A stretch of 15,222 nt of DNA from an uncultured Pseudomonadaceae bacterium. GTDB lineage: Bacteria; Pseudomonadota; Gammaproteobacteria; Pseudomonadales; Pseudomonadaceae. Below, one piece after another: positions 1-5,364 of the stretch; the first letter of the stretch is position 1; the number at the start of each line of letters is the position of its first letter. The position numbers were made by a program, and so were the translations under genes. The DNA lies in assembly GCA_947630465.1 (NCBI GenBank), contig CANRHT010000026.1, positions 1-15,222 of the forward strand, in the 5' to 3' direction. The notes below the pieces were generated by a model. The model was not told the DNA's origin. It saw only the letters and a list, made by a program, of their open reading frames with translations, and did not search any database.

Positions 1-51
1 AAATCCCTCGAAGGTAACTTCGTGCCGGTTCGATTCCGGCTCCGGGCACCA
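1..51 (+). tRNA. tRNA-Leu, 3' part (5' end outside the window)
   Basis: The first bases are the 3' side of an anticodon loop and stem (AAATCCCT). A long variable arm follows (TCGAAGGTAACTTCG), then a T-arm with GCCGG-TTCGATT-CCGGC, an acceptor strand TCCGGGC and an encoded ACCA ending at 51. The long variable arm makes it a class II tRNA, and the acceptor and anticodon-stem sequence matches bacterial tRNA-Leu. The anticodon is probably UAA, by analogy with the usual stem-loop of that isoacceptor, but the anticodon itself is cut off apart from possibly its last base. tRNA-Leu 3' ends are common integration sites, which matters because an AT-rich cassette follows. I saw no second copy of the 3' end that would mark a right attachment site. 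Confidence 0.9.
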
Positions 52-84
52 TATATAAAAGTCGCACCGCCAGCGACTTTCAAG

Positions 85-109
85 AAACCAGCCAAGTGCT
101 GGTTTTTTT
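85..109 (+). terminator. Intrinsic terminator after tRNA-Leu
   Basis: AAACCAGC (85-92) pairs with GCTGGTTT (98-105) across the five-base loop CAAGT and runs into a T tract with further T-rich sequence behind it. A smaller hairpin (GTCGC 61-65 with GCGAC 73-77) lies between it and the tRNA and may help 3' processing. This looks like the end of the tRNA transcript. Confidence 0.8.
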
Positions 110-339
110 GTTTTTGGTTGTAATGTTTTTGCGCACGTCTACTTTAGCTGAGGCTCAAGCTATGCAGGGGCGTGTTACGACTCGAGAGCAAGTTTTAGTG
201 CGGCAAGCGAGATTGTGCTGGGGCACAGGCCAACTATTTAGCTCAGGCCTAGCGGAGCCTGCGTGGCTTTACTCGACGTAATTTGTTCCGTATACGCCAG
301 TTTTATGAGACGTGCCGCCACGACGCTAAAGCTACAACA
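110..339. other. Non-coding stretch between tRNA-Leu terminator and DUF3037 gene
   Basis: I see no recognisable gene or RNA here. The only open frame (96-281, plus) starts inside the terminator, has no ribosome binding site and encodes no recognisable family. The stretch is the natural place for an integration scar beside the tRNA, but no integrase remnant or direct repeat of the tRNA end is visible. Confidence 0.5.
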
Positions 340-1167
340 CTAGTGCGTTAACCCAGACTCGATAGACCTGATAAGTGCTTCTTGTGATTGAATGTTGTCG
401 AATACACGAACATTGGGGTGATCAGCAAGTTCGCTGGCTACTTCTATGTAAGCTTTTTGCAGTGTAAGTTGCTCATCCGGTGCGCAAAGTATAAAGAGCA
501 TGTCCTTGGGAGTGTTGCCATGTTGACTTAATTTATGCAGGCGGCCTAACCATATCGCGCCTTGATCGATGATTTTAGATGACTCGTTATGGTTTAAACT
601 AAGAGGCTTAATGGCTTGAACTGTTTTCCCATCATCTGTTTTGACAAATGGAAAACGTATGCTATAGGAGTCTGTACCTATCCTTGCTTCTTTATAGGCT
701 TTTTTTAAGTTAGCGCATTCTAAAATCTGGCCGATCTGTTTCTCAAGATTTTGTTGTTGATATTCTTTTGTAGCAAAGCTTAAATTCACATAGTAATCAA
801 AAAGCATATTGACAGCCTGCTCTCCATCCTCGATCAACATAGTGCCAGGCTCACTAAAGCGGACCATGGTTTCGCGCGGACTAATCAAAACTTTAAAAAA
901 GTGAAGTGCGGTTTTTTTGGTGTCCTGTGCGCAATCAACGATTGCCTTCACTCGGCCTAATTCGTTGATCAGCTCTTGTCTTGCTTGGGTAAAAATAAAT
1001 TTATCGAGAGTGTAAAAGAAATCAGTGACACGCTTTGATTTAGTTTGCTCTACGCGAAAAAAGAACTCGCCAGAGTTTGTGACTAAAGCGATACCAATAT
1101 TTATAAACTCCCCCGTCTCTGGGTACGGTTGGAATCGAATAATTGTGTAATTACATACTTTTTTCAT
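340..1167 (-). CDS. DUF3037 family protein, partner of the HipA-like kinase
   Basis: This encodes a 275-residue protein of the DUF3037 family, whose biochemical role is unknown. The N-terminal motif is typical: residues 7-24 read like YTIIRFQPYPETGEFINI, then a beta-rich stretch around an EFFFRVEQ segment. There is no signal peptide or membrane segment, so it is probably cytoplasmic. An upstream in-frame ATG exists at 1179. I chose the ATG at 1167 because it gives an ATGA overlap with the stop of the upstream HipA-like gene and has a strong GGGGAG ribosome binding site just before it. The family is frequently encoded next to HipA-like kinases (established association), so it is probably a partner, regulator or substrate of that kinase (inference). 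Base composition is visibly more AT-rich than cysH, cheV or the exporter genes, which suggests horizontal acquisition. Confidence 0.85.
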   Translation of the reverse strand: MKKVCNYTIIRFQPYPETGEFINIGIALVTNSGEFFFRVEQTKSKRVTDFFYTLDKFIFTQARQELINELGRVKAIVDCAQDTKKTALHFFKVLISPRETMVRFSEPGTMLIEDGEQAVNMLFDYYVNLSFATKEYQQQNLEKQIGQILECANLKKAYKEARIGTDSYSIRFPFVKTDDGKTVQAIKPLSLNHNESSKIIDQGAIWLGRLHKLSQHGNTPKDMLFILCAPDEQLTLQKAYIEVASELADHPNVRVFDNIQSQEALIRSIESGLTH

Positions 1168-1910
1168 AGTGCTCCCCAAAAACTATCCTGGGTGTATCGA
1201 GTTAAAATATTTAGACGCGTTGCCAGGCTGGGTTCGATCACATCAATCTGCTCTTTATCATGGTAAAGCCACTGTTGTGGTAGTGAGGCAATAATAGCCT
1301 GCCAGTCATCCAGAGCTTTAGCGAATGTTGCCTTTAGGCTTGCTTGGGTCATAAGGTCAGCCAAGTCAGAGATCGAGTCTTTAAACACATGGTGGTTAGT
1401 GAAGTTTACTAATGAAAAATGCGTATCAAATGCGCCGTTATGATCAATCACGTGAAGTGTAGAGTAATCACTCAGTAGAAGGTTCACATTACCGCCTTGT
1501 TTGGATAGGTTACGATCTTCGTTTTGAATCCAGTAGTCGAAAGTAATGAGCAGCAATCTAAGTTGAGGGTCAACGTTTTCAACCGACTCAAAAAGTAAGT
1601 CTCTGGCATTATCTACTTGCCTTGAAGCAAATGCTATGCCACCGGATAAGTCGCAAGCGTTCTTAAGGAAGCTAAACTCAATAAGCTCATCAGGAATATG
1701 TATATAGCGCCATTCAGGTATAGGTAATCCGATACGAGATCCCAATTCAGCGGCTATAACTTCTGATACAAGGCCGACAGGTTTTGTTTTGGAAAAGCCT
1801 TTAACAAAGTAGATATAACCATCGTCAGCTCGAATAATGAAGGGAATAGCAGAGTAGCCCTGATCGCTTTGGCGTAATATCTCTACTGCTGTGATGAGGT
1901 GTGTATTCAC
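1164..1910 (-). CDS. HipA-like kinase (short, stand-alone)
   Basis: This 248-residue protein has the reduced HipA-type kinase fold found with DUF3037 proteins. Visible kinase elements are an N-lobe strand with Lys37 (YFVKGF), a helix with Glu50 (SEVIAAELG), a catalytic-loop equivalent NEDRN at 130-134 with Asp132 and Asn134, an NVNLLL strand at 141-146, and a metal-binding DHNGAFD motif with Asp156. These look intact, so an active kinase is likely. It is much shorter than classical HipA (about 440 residues) and no HipB-like DNA-binding antitoxin gene is adjacent. Translation starts at a GTG with only a weak AGGTTGA upstream. The downstream DUF3037 gene overlaps it by four bases (ATGA), which implies translational coupling. 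The substrate is unknown. HipA itself phosphorylates glutamyl-tRNA synthetase, but that cannot be transferred to this family from sequence. Confidence 0.82.
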   Translation of the reverse strand: MNTHLITAVEILRQSDQGYSAIPFIIRADDGYIYFVKGFSKTKPVGLVSEVIAAELGSRIGLPIPEWRYIHIPDELIEFSFLKNACDLSGGIAFASRQVDNARDLLFESVENVDPQLRLLLITFDYWIQNEDRNLSKQGGNVNLLLSDYSTLHVIDHNGAFDTHFSLVNFTNHHVFKDSISDLADLMTQASLKATFAKALDDWQAIIASLPQQWLYHDKEQIDVIEPSLATRLNILTRYTQDSFWGAL

Positions 1911-1967
1911 TATTTCAACCTGGATTTGTTAATCAAAATTAAAAGCCTACCTGCTTATCATTTTTTA

Positions 1968-2828
1968 TTAATAATCCTCAAAATCCTCAGCATTCGCACG
2001 CGCCACGCGATCGCGTTCTTCGCTGAGTACGGCTTGGATATCGGCCATGACTGAATCAATATCAGCTGGTGTATCAGGCTCAAAGAACTCGCCGCTCAGC
2101 TCCGTATTCATGTCCAGCTTGCCTTCTTTATACAGGCTCCACATCTCAGGGCTGAACCGTGTATCGAGCAGCTCCGGAGCGAACTGGCCGTAATACTGGG
2201 TGATATTATTCACATCGCGATTGAGCATAAAGAAGGCGTTATTGTTAGCAGCAGCATCGACGGCTTGCGGCAGATCAATAATCACTGGGCCGTTTTCATC
2301 GACCAACACATTAAATTCTGATAAGTCGCCGTGCACCAAGCCAACACAGAGCATACGTTTAACGGACTCCATCAACGTGGCGTGGTCTTTACGCGCTTGC
2401 TCGGCATCTAGGGTGACGTCATTGAGGCGTGGTGCAACTTCGCCGTCGGGTAGGGTCACCAGTTCCATCAGCAATACGCCATCAAAACAGCCATAGGGCT
2501 CGGGTACGCGCACGCCAGCAGCCGCTAAGCGATACAGCGCATCCACTTCGGCGTTCTGCCAGGCTTCTTCGGCTTGTCCGCGGCCAAACTTGGAGCCTTT
2601 CTCCATGGCACGCGAGCGTCGGCTGTTGCCGGTTTTACGGCCTTCACGGTACAGCGAAGCTTTTTTAAAGCTGCGTTTGTCCATGTCTTTGTAGACTTTA
2701 GCGCAACGAATATCATCTCCACTGCGAACCACATACACCGCAGCTTCTTTACCATTCATCAGGGGGCGTAACACCTCGTCAATCAGCCCATCTTCAACGA
2801 GAGGGATTAGGCGTGCAGGGGTTTTCAT
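1968..2828 (-). CDS. RIO-family atypical serine/threonine kinase
   Basis: This is a 286-residue RIO1-like protein kinase. It has a flexible P-loop MNGKEAAVYVV (24-34), the ATP-binding Lys44 in CAKVYK, a basic RIO-specific stretch at about 50-80 rich in Lys and Arg, the catalytic loop HGDLSEFN (166-173; Asp168, Asn173) and the metal-binding IIDLPQAVD (183-191; Asp185). The C-terminal tail is acidic. RIO kinases act in ribosome maturation in archaea and eukaryotes; bacterial members are conserved but poorly characterised, so a link to ribosome biogenesis is only inference. The ATG is preceded by GGGAGCCC-like sequence, and the gene ends with tandem stops TAATAA. It lies 57 bases upstream of the HipA-like gene on the same strand, so read-through into that cassette is possible. 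Its composition matches the core genes, so it is probably the ancestral neighbour. Confidence 0.9.
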   Translation of the reverse strand: MKTPARLIPLVEDGLIDEVLRPLMNGKEAAVYVVRSGDDIRCAKVYKDMDKRSFKKASLYREGRKTGNSRRSRAMEKGSKFGRGQAEEAWQNAEVDALYRLAAAGVRVPEPYGCFDGVLLMELVTLPDGEVAPRLNDVTLDAEQARKDHATLMESVKRMLCVGLVHGDLSEFNVLVDENGPVIIDLPQAVDAAANNNAFFMLNRDVNNITQYYGQFAPELLDTRFSPEMWSLYKEGKLDMNTELSGEFFEPDTPADIDSVMADIQAVLSEERDRVARANAEDFEDY

Positions 2829-2906
2829 AGGGCTCCCAAATCAATAGCAATAAAATAAGTAACAGACGTTGCGCCGTTGCTGAATACCACGAGCACAGCG
2901 CGCAAT

Positions 2907-2931
2907 TTGCCAAGTATAACCAGCTTGGCAA
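2907..2931 (-). promoter_or_regulatory. Inverted repeat with -10-like hexamer upstream of the RIO kinase gene
   Basis: TTGCCAAG (2907-2914) and CTTGGCAA (2924-2931) form a perfect 8-bp inverted repeat with a nine-base centre, about 80-105 bases upstream of the RIO kinase start. On the minus strand the centre contains TATACT (2918-2913), a good -10 hexamer, although no convincing -35 is spaced correctly. It could be an operator overlapping a promoter or simply a hairpin in the leader. Confidence 0.35.
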
Positions 2932-2994
2932 TTTATATTGTGATTGGATTGGAAAATGCTATGGATTTGTTGTTTTAATTAACGGTTTTAGGGG

Positions 2995-3068
2995 CCATGG
3001 ACTGCCACGTCGCTACGCTCCTCGCAGAGACGATAGCGCGTCTTTGCGAACGAAGTGAAGCAATCCAT
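2995..3068. repeat. REP-like repeat pair A (half H2 inverted, then half H1)
   Basis: A 36-base half-element H2 in reverse orientation (2997-3032, ATGGACTGCC...GCAGAGACG) is followed after six bases by a half-element H1 in forward orientation (3039-3068, CGTCTTTGCG...AGCAATCCAT). The halves are related inverted copies, so the pair can fold into a long hairpin. Together with two shared bases in front, the H2 half is identical over 38 bases to the copy at 3271-3308. Confidence 0.85.
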
Positions 3069-3145
3069 CTTGCAAACAATACTGTTTTGCAGGCATGGCA
3101 CGGTGCTCAACTATGGACTACTACGTCGTTGCACGCCTTGCAGAG
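3069..3145. repeat. Spacer plus degenerate H2 half-element
   Basis: After H1 of pair A comes a spacer (3069-3112) containing TTTTGCAGGCATGGCACGG. It resembles the spacer of unit B (TTCTGCAGGCACGGTGCGG, 3244-3262). The stretch ends in a diverged inverted H2 (3113-3145, ATGGACTACTACGTCGTTGC...). Thus H1 at 3039, this spacer and this H2 form an older, mutated copy of the same H1-spacer-H2 unit seen intact at 3199-3308. Confidence 0.7.
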
Positions 3146-3149
3146 GCCT

Positions 3150-3174
3150 TGGGAGCGCGGGCCGCTGGCCCGCA
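3150..3174. repeat. GC-rich palindromic REP element, copy 1
   Basis: A 7-bp perfect stem GCGGGCC (3157-3163) and GGCCCGC (3167-3173) with the three-base loop GCT is preceded by TGGGAGC. The same 25 bases occur at 14328-14352. It interrupts the cysH-side repeat array and belongs to a different repeat family from the H1/H2 elements. Confidence 0.85.
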
Positions 3175-3198
3175 TTTAGCGTCCTTGCAACCCCACGC

Positions 3199-3308
3199 TG
3201 TCATTGCGAACGCAGTGAAGCAATCCACCTCTCAAACCACAGGGTTCTGCAGGCACGGTGCGGTATGCAACCATGGACTGCCACGTCGCTACGCTCCTCG
3301 CAGAGACG
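3199..3308. repeat. Composite REP/MITE-like unit B (H1-spacer-inverted H2)
   Basis: H1 (3199-3227, starting TGTCATTGCGAACGCAG), a spacer of about 45 bases, and inverted H2 (3273-3308) make a unit of about 110 bases with imperfect terminal inverted repeats. Such GTCATTGCGA...GCAATCC repeats are widespread in bacterial genomes as non-coding REP-like or MITE-like elements. A further 13-base fragment of the H2 tail (CCTCGCAGAGACG) is repeated at 3320-3332, directly against the cysH stop codon. Confidence 0.85.
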
Positions 3309-3330
3309 GTTGGGTTTGGCCTCGCAGAGA

Positions 3331-3357
3331 CGCTACCGAGCCTTTTCGCTCGTAGCG
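3331..3357 (-). terminator. Hairpin over the cysH stop codon
   Basis: On the plus strand CGCTACCGAGC (3331-3341) pairs with GCTCGTAGCG (3348-3357) around a six-base loop, with one bulged base. It covers the last codons and the TAG of cysH. No T tract follows on the minus strand, so it would protect the mRNA 3' end or attenuate rather than act as a classical Rho-independent terminator. The terminator label is only a best fit. Confidence 0.4.
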
Positions 3358-4079
3358 ATAATATTGCCGGCATGCAAACCGCATTCTTTTTGCGTGGCTT
3401 CTTCCCACCACCAGCGGCCTTCGCGTTCGTGTTGATTGGGTAGGACAGGGCGGGTGCAGGGCTCGCAGCCAATGCTGATAAAACCGCGCGCATGCAAACT
3501 GTTGTAGGGCAGCTCCAACATACGGATATAGGCCCACACCTCTTCGCTGCTCATATTGGCCAGCGGATTAAACTTATACAGTGGTTGTTCTGGCGTAGAA
3601 AACGCTGCATCGAGCTCGACGGCGGCGACGTTACTGCGCGTGCCAGGACTTTGATCGCGGCGTTGTCCGGTGGCCCAAGCCTTGACGCTGCTGAGCTTGC
3701 GCTTCAGTGGAGCAATCTTGCGCACACCACAGCATTCACTGTGGCCATCCTTATAGAAGCTGAATAAGCCTTTTTCGCGTACCAGATTTTGCACCTGCTG
3801 TGCATCAGGCGAGAGCACTTCAATGCTGATTTTATAATGCTCACGCACCTGCTCAAGAAACTGGTAAGTTTCCGGATGCAAACGGCCGGTATCTAAGCTA
3901 AAGACATTAACCTGCGGATTGATTTTCCACGCCATATCCAGCAGCACCACATCTTCAGCGCCGCTAAAAGACAGCCATAATTCATCACCAAAAGCAGCAA
4001 AGGCCTGCTTGAGAATCGCTTGTGGCGAGGCTTGGGCGCACTCTGCGATCAGTTGCTGAAGATCAATTGAGGCCGTCAT
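3333..4079 (-). CDS. cysH: Assimilatory APS reductase ([4Fe-4S] type)
   Basis: This enzyme reduces adenylyl sulfate to sulfite in assimilatory sulfate reduction in the cytoplasm, with thioredoxin as electron donor. The 248-residue protein has the nucleotide-binding SFSGAED loop (37-43), the [11 protein letters not shown] segment (62-72), the cluster cysteines Cys116-Cys117 (ECCGVRK) and Cys205/Cys208 (GCEPCTRP), and the catalytic Cys233 in KECGLHAG near the C-terminus. The two cysteine pairs distinguish the iron-sulfur APS reductase of plants and pseudomonads from the cluster-free PAPS reductase of enterobacteria. The ATG has AGGAAC eight bases upstream. After GLHAGNI only eight more residues follow, and the stop codon abuts repeat DNA and lies in a hairpin, so the repeat invasion may have reset the extreme C-terminus (inference). 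thrH is divergent on the other side of a repeat-rich spacer. Confidence 0.96.
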   Translation of the reverse strand: MTASIDLQQLIAECAQASPQAILKQAFAAFGDELWLSFSGAEDVVLLDMAWKINPQVNVFSLDTGRLHPETYQFLEQVREHYKISIEVLSPDAQQVQNLVREKGLFSFYKDGHSECCGVRKIAPLKRKLSSVKAWATGQRRDQSPGTRSNVAAVELDAAFSTPEQPLYKFNPLANMSSEEVWAYIRMLELPYNSLHARGFISIGCEPCTRPVLPNQHEREGRWWWEEATQKECGLHAGNIIATSEKAR

Positions 4080-4145
4080 GCAAAGTTCCTAATTAAAGTA
4101 TGTATAGGTTTGGGGCTGATTAATTGTGCTATTGCGAATAACTCC

Positions 4146-4249
4146 CGTCATTGCGAGGAACGCAGCGACGTGGCAATCCATTTTTCAACATCGCGCGCAA
4201 CACCGCATGTGAATCAAGATGGATTGCTTCACTGCGTTCGCAATGACCG
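4146..4249. repeat. Composite REP/MITE-like unit D, inverted relative to unit B
   Basis: Forward H2 (4146-4181, CGTCATTGCGAGGAACGCAG...) is followed by a 37-base spacer and inverted H1 (4219-4249, ATGGATTGCTTCACTGCG...). The order H2-spacer-inverted H1 is the reverse complement of unit B, so the same composite element flanks cysH on both sides in opposite orientation. The terminal halves are still close to the consensus; the spacer is more diverged. Confidence 0.85.
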
Positions 4250-4305
4250 TAAAGGTTCACAATAACTGTAAATATTCGCAATGAACGCAAGTGTTCGCAA
4301 TAAGG
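4237..4305. repeat. Tandem array of a 19-base unit
   Basis: Units begin at 4237 (TTCGCAATGACCGTAAAGG), 4256 (TTCACAATAACTGTAAATA), 4275 (TTCGCAATGAACGCAAGTG) and 4294 (TTCGCAATAAGG, partial). The period is exactly 19 bases. The first unit starts inside the terminal H1 half of composite repeat D, so the array looks like local amplification of the repeat's outer end. Confidence 0.75.
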
Positions 4306-4338
4306 TTATTTACTGCGTCATGCTGTTGCTTGATTTAA

Positions 4339-4366
4339 TTGGCATCCCCTTAATTGTTTCCATACT
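4339..4366 (+). promoter_or_regulatory. Possible sigma70 promoter for thrH
   Basis: TTGGCA (4339-4344) and CATACT (4361-4366) are separated by 16 bases and point toward thrH. This would give a leader of about 140 bases. It is a match by eye to the consensus only. Confidence 0.35.
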
Positions 4367-4469
4367 AGCAAACAGCACACTGCAATTAGAATGAATAAAA
4401 ACCGTTATGCTTATGCTTTCTGGCTATGAGCGGGGCAATAACGCATCTTAATCTTGCATGGATAGGGTG

Positions 4470-4493
4470 GAGGGGCTAGAGTGCCTCTTTTTT
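4470..4493 (+). promoter_or_regulatory. Terminator-like hairpin in the thrH leader
   Basis: GAGG (4470-4473) pairs with CCTC (4484-4487), with one G-U and one C-G pair inside, directly followed by six T residues. The same CCTC could instead pair with GAGG at 4501-4504, which is the thrH ribosome binding site. Mutually exclusive structures of this kind could attenuate transcription or mask translation, but the stems are short. Confidence 0.3.
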
Positions 4494-4511
4494 ATGTGAT
4501 GAGGAATTGCT

Positions 4512-5129
4512 GTGGAAATCGCCTGCCTTGACCTTGAGGGTGTATTGGTTCCAGAAATCTGGATTGCCTTTGCAGAAAAAACCGGTATCGAATCACTACG
4601 GGCGACCACGCGTGATATTCCTGATTACGATGTGCTGATGAAGCAACGCCTGCGCATTTTGGATGAACACGGTTTAACCTTAAACGACATCCAAGAAGTG
4701 ATCGCCACGCTCAAACCGTTAGACGGCGCAGTTGAGTTTGTGAACTGGTTGCGCGAGCGTTTCCAAGTCATTATTTTGTCGGATACCTTTTATGAGTTTT
4801 CGCAGCCTTTGATGCGTCAACTGGGCTTCCCAACGCTGCTGTGCCATAAGCTGATCACCGATGAAAAAGGTCGTGTGGTGGATTATCAGTTGCGTCAAAA
4901 AGATCCTAAGCGTCAGTCGGTGTTAGCGCTCAAAACCTTGTACTACCGTGTGATTGCGGCGGGTGATTCCTACAACGACACCACCATGTTGGGTGAAGCG
5001 GATGCCGGTATTTTATTTCACGCGCCGGATAACGTGATTGCTGAGTTCCCACAGTTTCCTGCGGTGCACACTTTTGACGATCTGAAAAAAGAGTTTATTA
5101 AAGCCTCCAATCGCGAGTTAACCTTATAA
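4512..5129 (+). CDS. thrH: Phosphoserine phosphatase / homoserine phosphotransferase ThrH
   Basis: This is a 205-residue HAD-superfamily enzyme. In P. aeruginosa ThrH dephosphorylates phosphoserine and can transfer the phosphate to homoserine, linking serine and threonine synthesis. Motif I is DLEG (7-10), with Asp7 as nucleophile and Glu9 in place of the usual second Asp, a hallmark of ThrH rather than SerB. Motif II is Ser90 (IILSDT), motif III Lys133 (KDPKRQ), and motif IV is GDSYND (151-156; Asp152, Asp156). Length and motifs fit the family exactly. Translation starts at GTG, preceded by GAGGA at 4501-4505. It is divergent from cysH and is followed by a strong hairpin, so it is probably monocistronic. 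Confidence 0.96.
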   Translation: MEIACLDLEGVLVPEIWIAFAEKTGIESLRATTRDIPDYDVLMKQRLRILDEHGLTLNDIQEVIATLKPLDGAVEFVNWLRERFQVIILSDTFYEFSQPLMRQLGFPTLLCHKLITDEKGRVVDYQLRQKDPKRQSVLALKTLYYRVIAAGDSYNDTTMLGEADAGILFHAPDNVIAEFPQFPAVHTFDDLKKEFIKASNRELTL

Positions 5130-5157
5130 CTTGCAGTAGGTCATGCTTGTTTGATCT

Positions 5158-5182
5158 CAAGTGCGCTGTTCTGGCGCGCTTG
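5158..5182 (+). terminator. Hairpin terminator after thrH
   Basis: CAAGTGCGC (5158-5166) pairs with GCGCGCTTG (5174-5182) over a seven-base loop, giving nine pairs with one G-U. The following sequence TTCTAAT is only moderately T-rich, so termination efficiency is uncertain. It lies 28 bases after the thrH stop. Confidence 0.5.
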
Positions 5183-5324
5183 TTCTAATCCTCGCGTCCT
5201 CCTAATATATCCACCATTCTATAGTCACAGGTTAAATCAGTGCTATTGCAGTATGCTGTGCGTTGGTGCCGTGGCGTATCCGCCCGCGTAAAAAGTAGCG
5301 CTGGCTTATGCTTTGCTCAAGCGT

Positions 5325-5332
5325 GCCGATAC
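5325..5332 (+). promoter_or_regulatory. Sigma28 (FliA)-like -10 element upstream of cheV
   Basis: GCCGATAC matches seven of eight bases of the flagellar sigma28 -10 consensus GCCGATAA and lies 32 bases before the cheV start. A TAAA- or TCAAG-type -35 is not present at the usual 14-16 base spacing, so the call is weak. Flagellar control would suit a chemotaxis gene. Confidence 0.3.
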
Positions 5333-5364
5333 CTACATATTCAGTTCTTAAAAGGTGGTAATTG

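Larger units (their letters stand above)
2829..3332. other. Intergenic region between RIO kinase gene and cysH
   Basis: This 504-base stretch contains no credible gene. From left to right it holds the leader and inverted repeat upstream of the RIO kinase gene, an AT-rich patch (about 2931-2990), then a dense array of REP-like repeats from 2995 to 3332 that reaches the stop codon of cysH. Open frames that cross the array are translations of repeat sequence and are not supported as genes. Confidence 0.8.
4080..4511. other. Divergent spacer between cysH and thrH
   Basis: This 432-base region holds no gene. It contains, in order, the cysH ribosome binding site, a composite inverted repeat (4146-4249), a tandem array of a 19-base unit (4237-4305), a possible sigma70 promoter toward thrH (4339-4366), and a leader with a terminator-like hairpin just before the thrH start. 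I could not identify a convincing CysB site by eye. Confidence 0.8.

Noticed and set aside
96..281. Plus-strand open frame of 61 codons after the tRNA terminator
   Set aside because: It begins inside the terminator hairpin, has no ribosome binding site and its hydrophobic start comes from the T tract; no family resemblance.
1..1967. Complete integrative element with integrase at tRNA-Leu
   Set aside because: No integrase or recombination gene and no duplicated tRNA end is present in the window, so only a small acquired cassette can be argued.
2200..2771. Plus- and minus-strand open frames inside the RIO kinase gene
   Set aside because: Shadow frames of a well-supported kinase gene with intact motifs.
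2997..3537. Several overlapping open frames across the repeat array and the end of cysH
   Set aside because: They are translations of REP repeats in several frames or antisense to cysH; no start signals and no coding character.
4237..4305. CRISPR array
   Set aside because: The 19-base period is contiguous with no spacers of normal length, units drift, and there are no cas genes.
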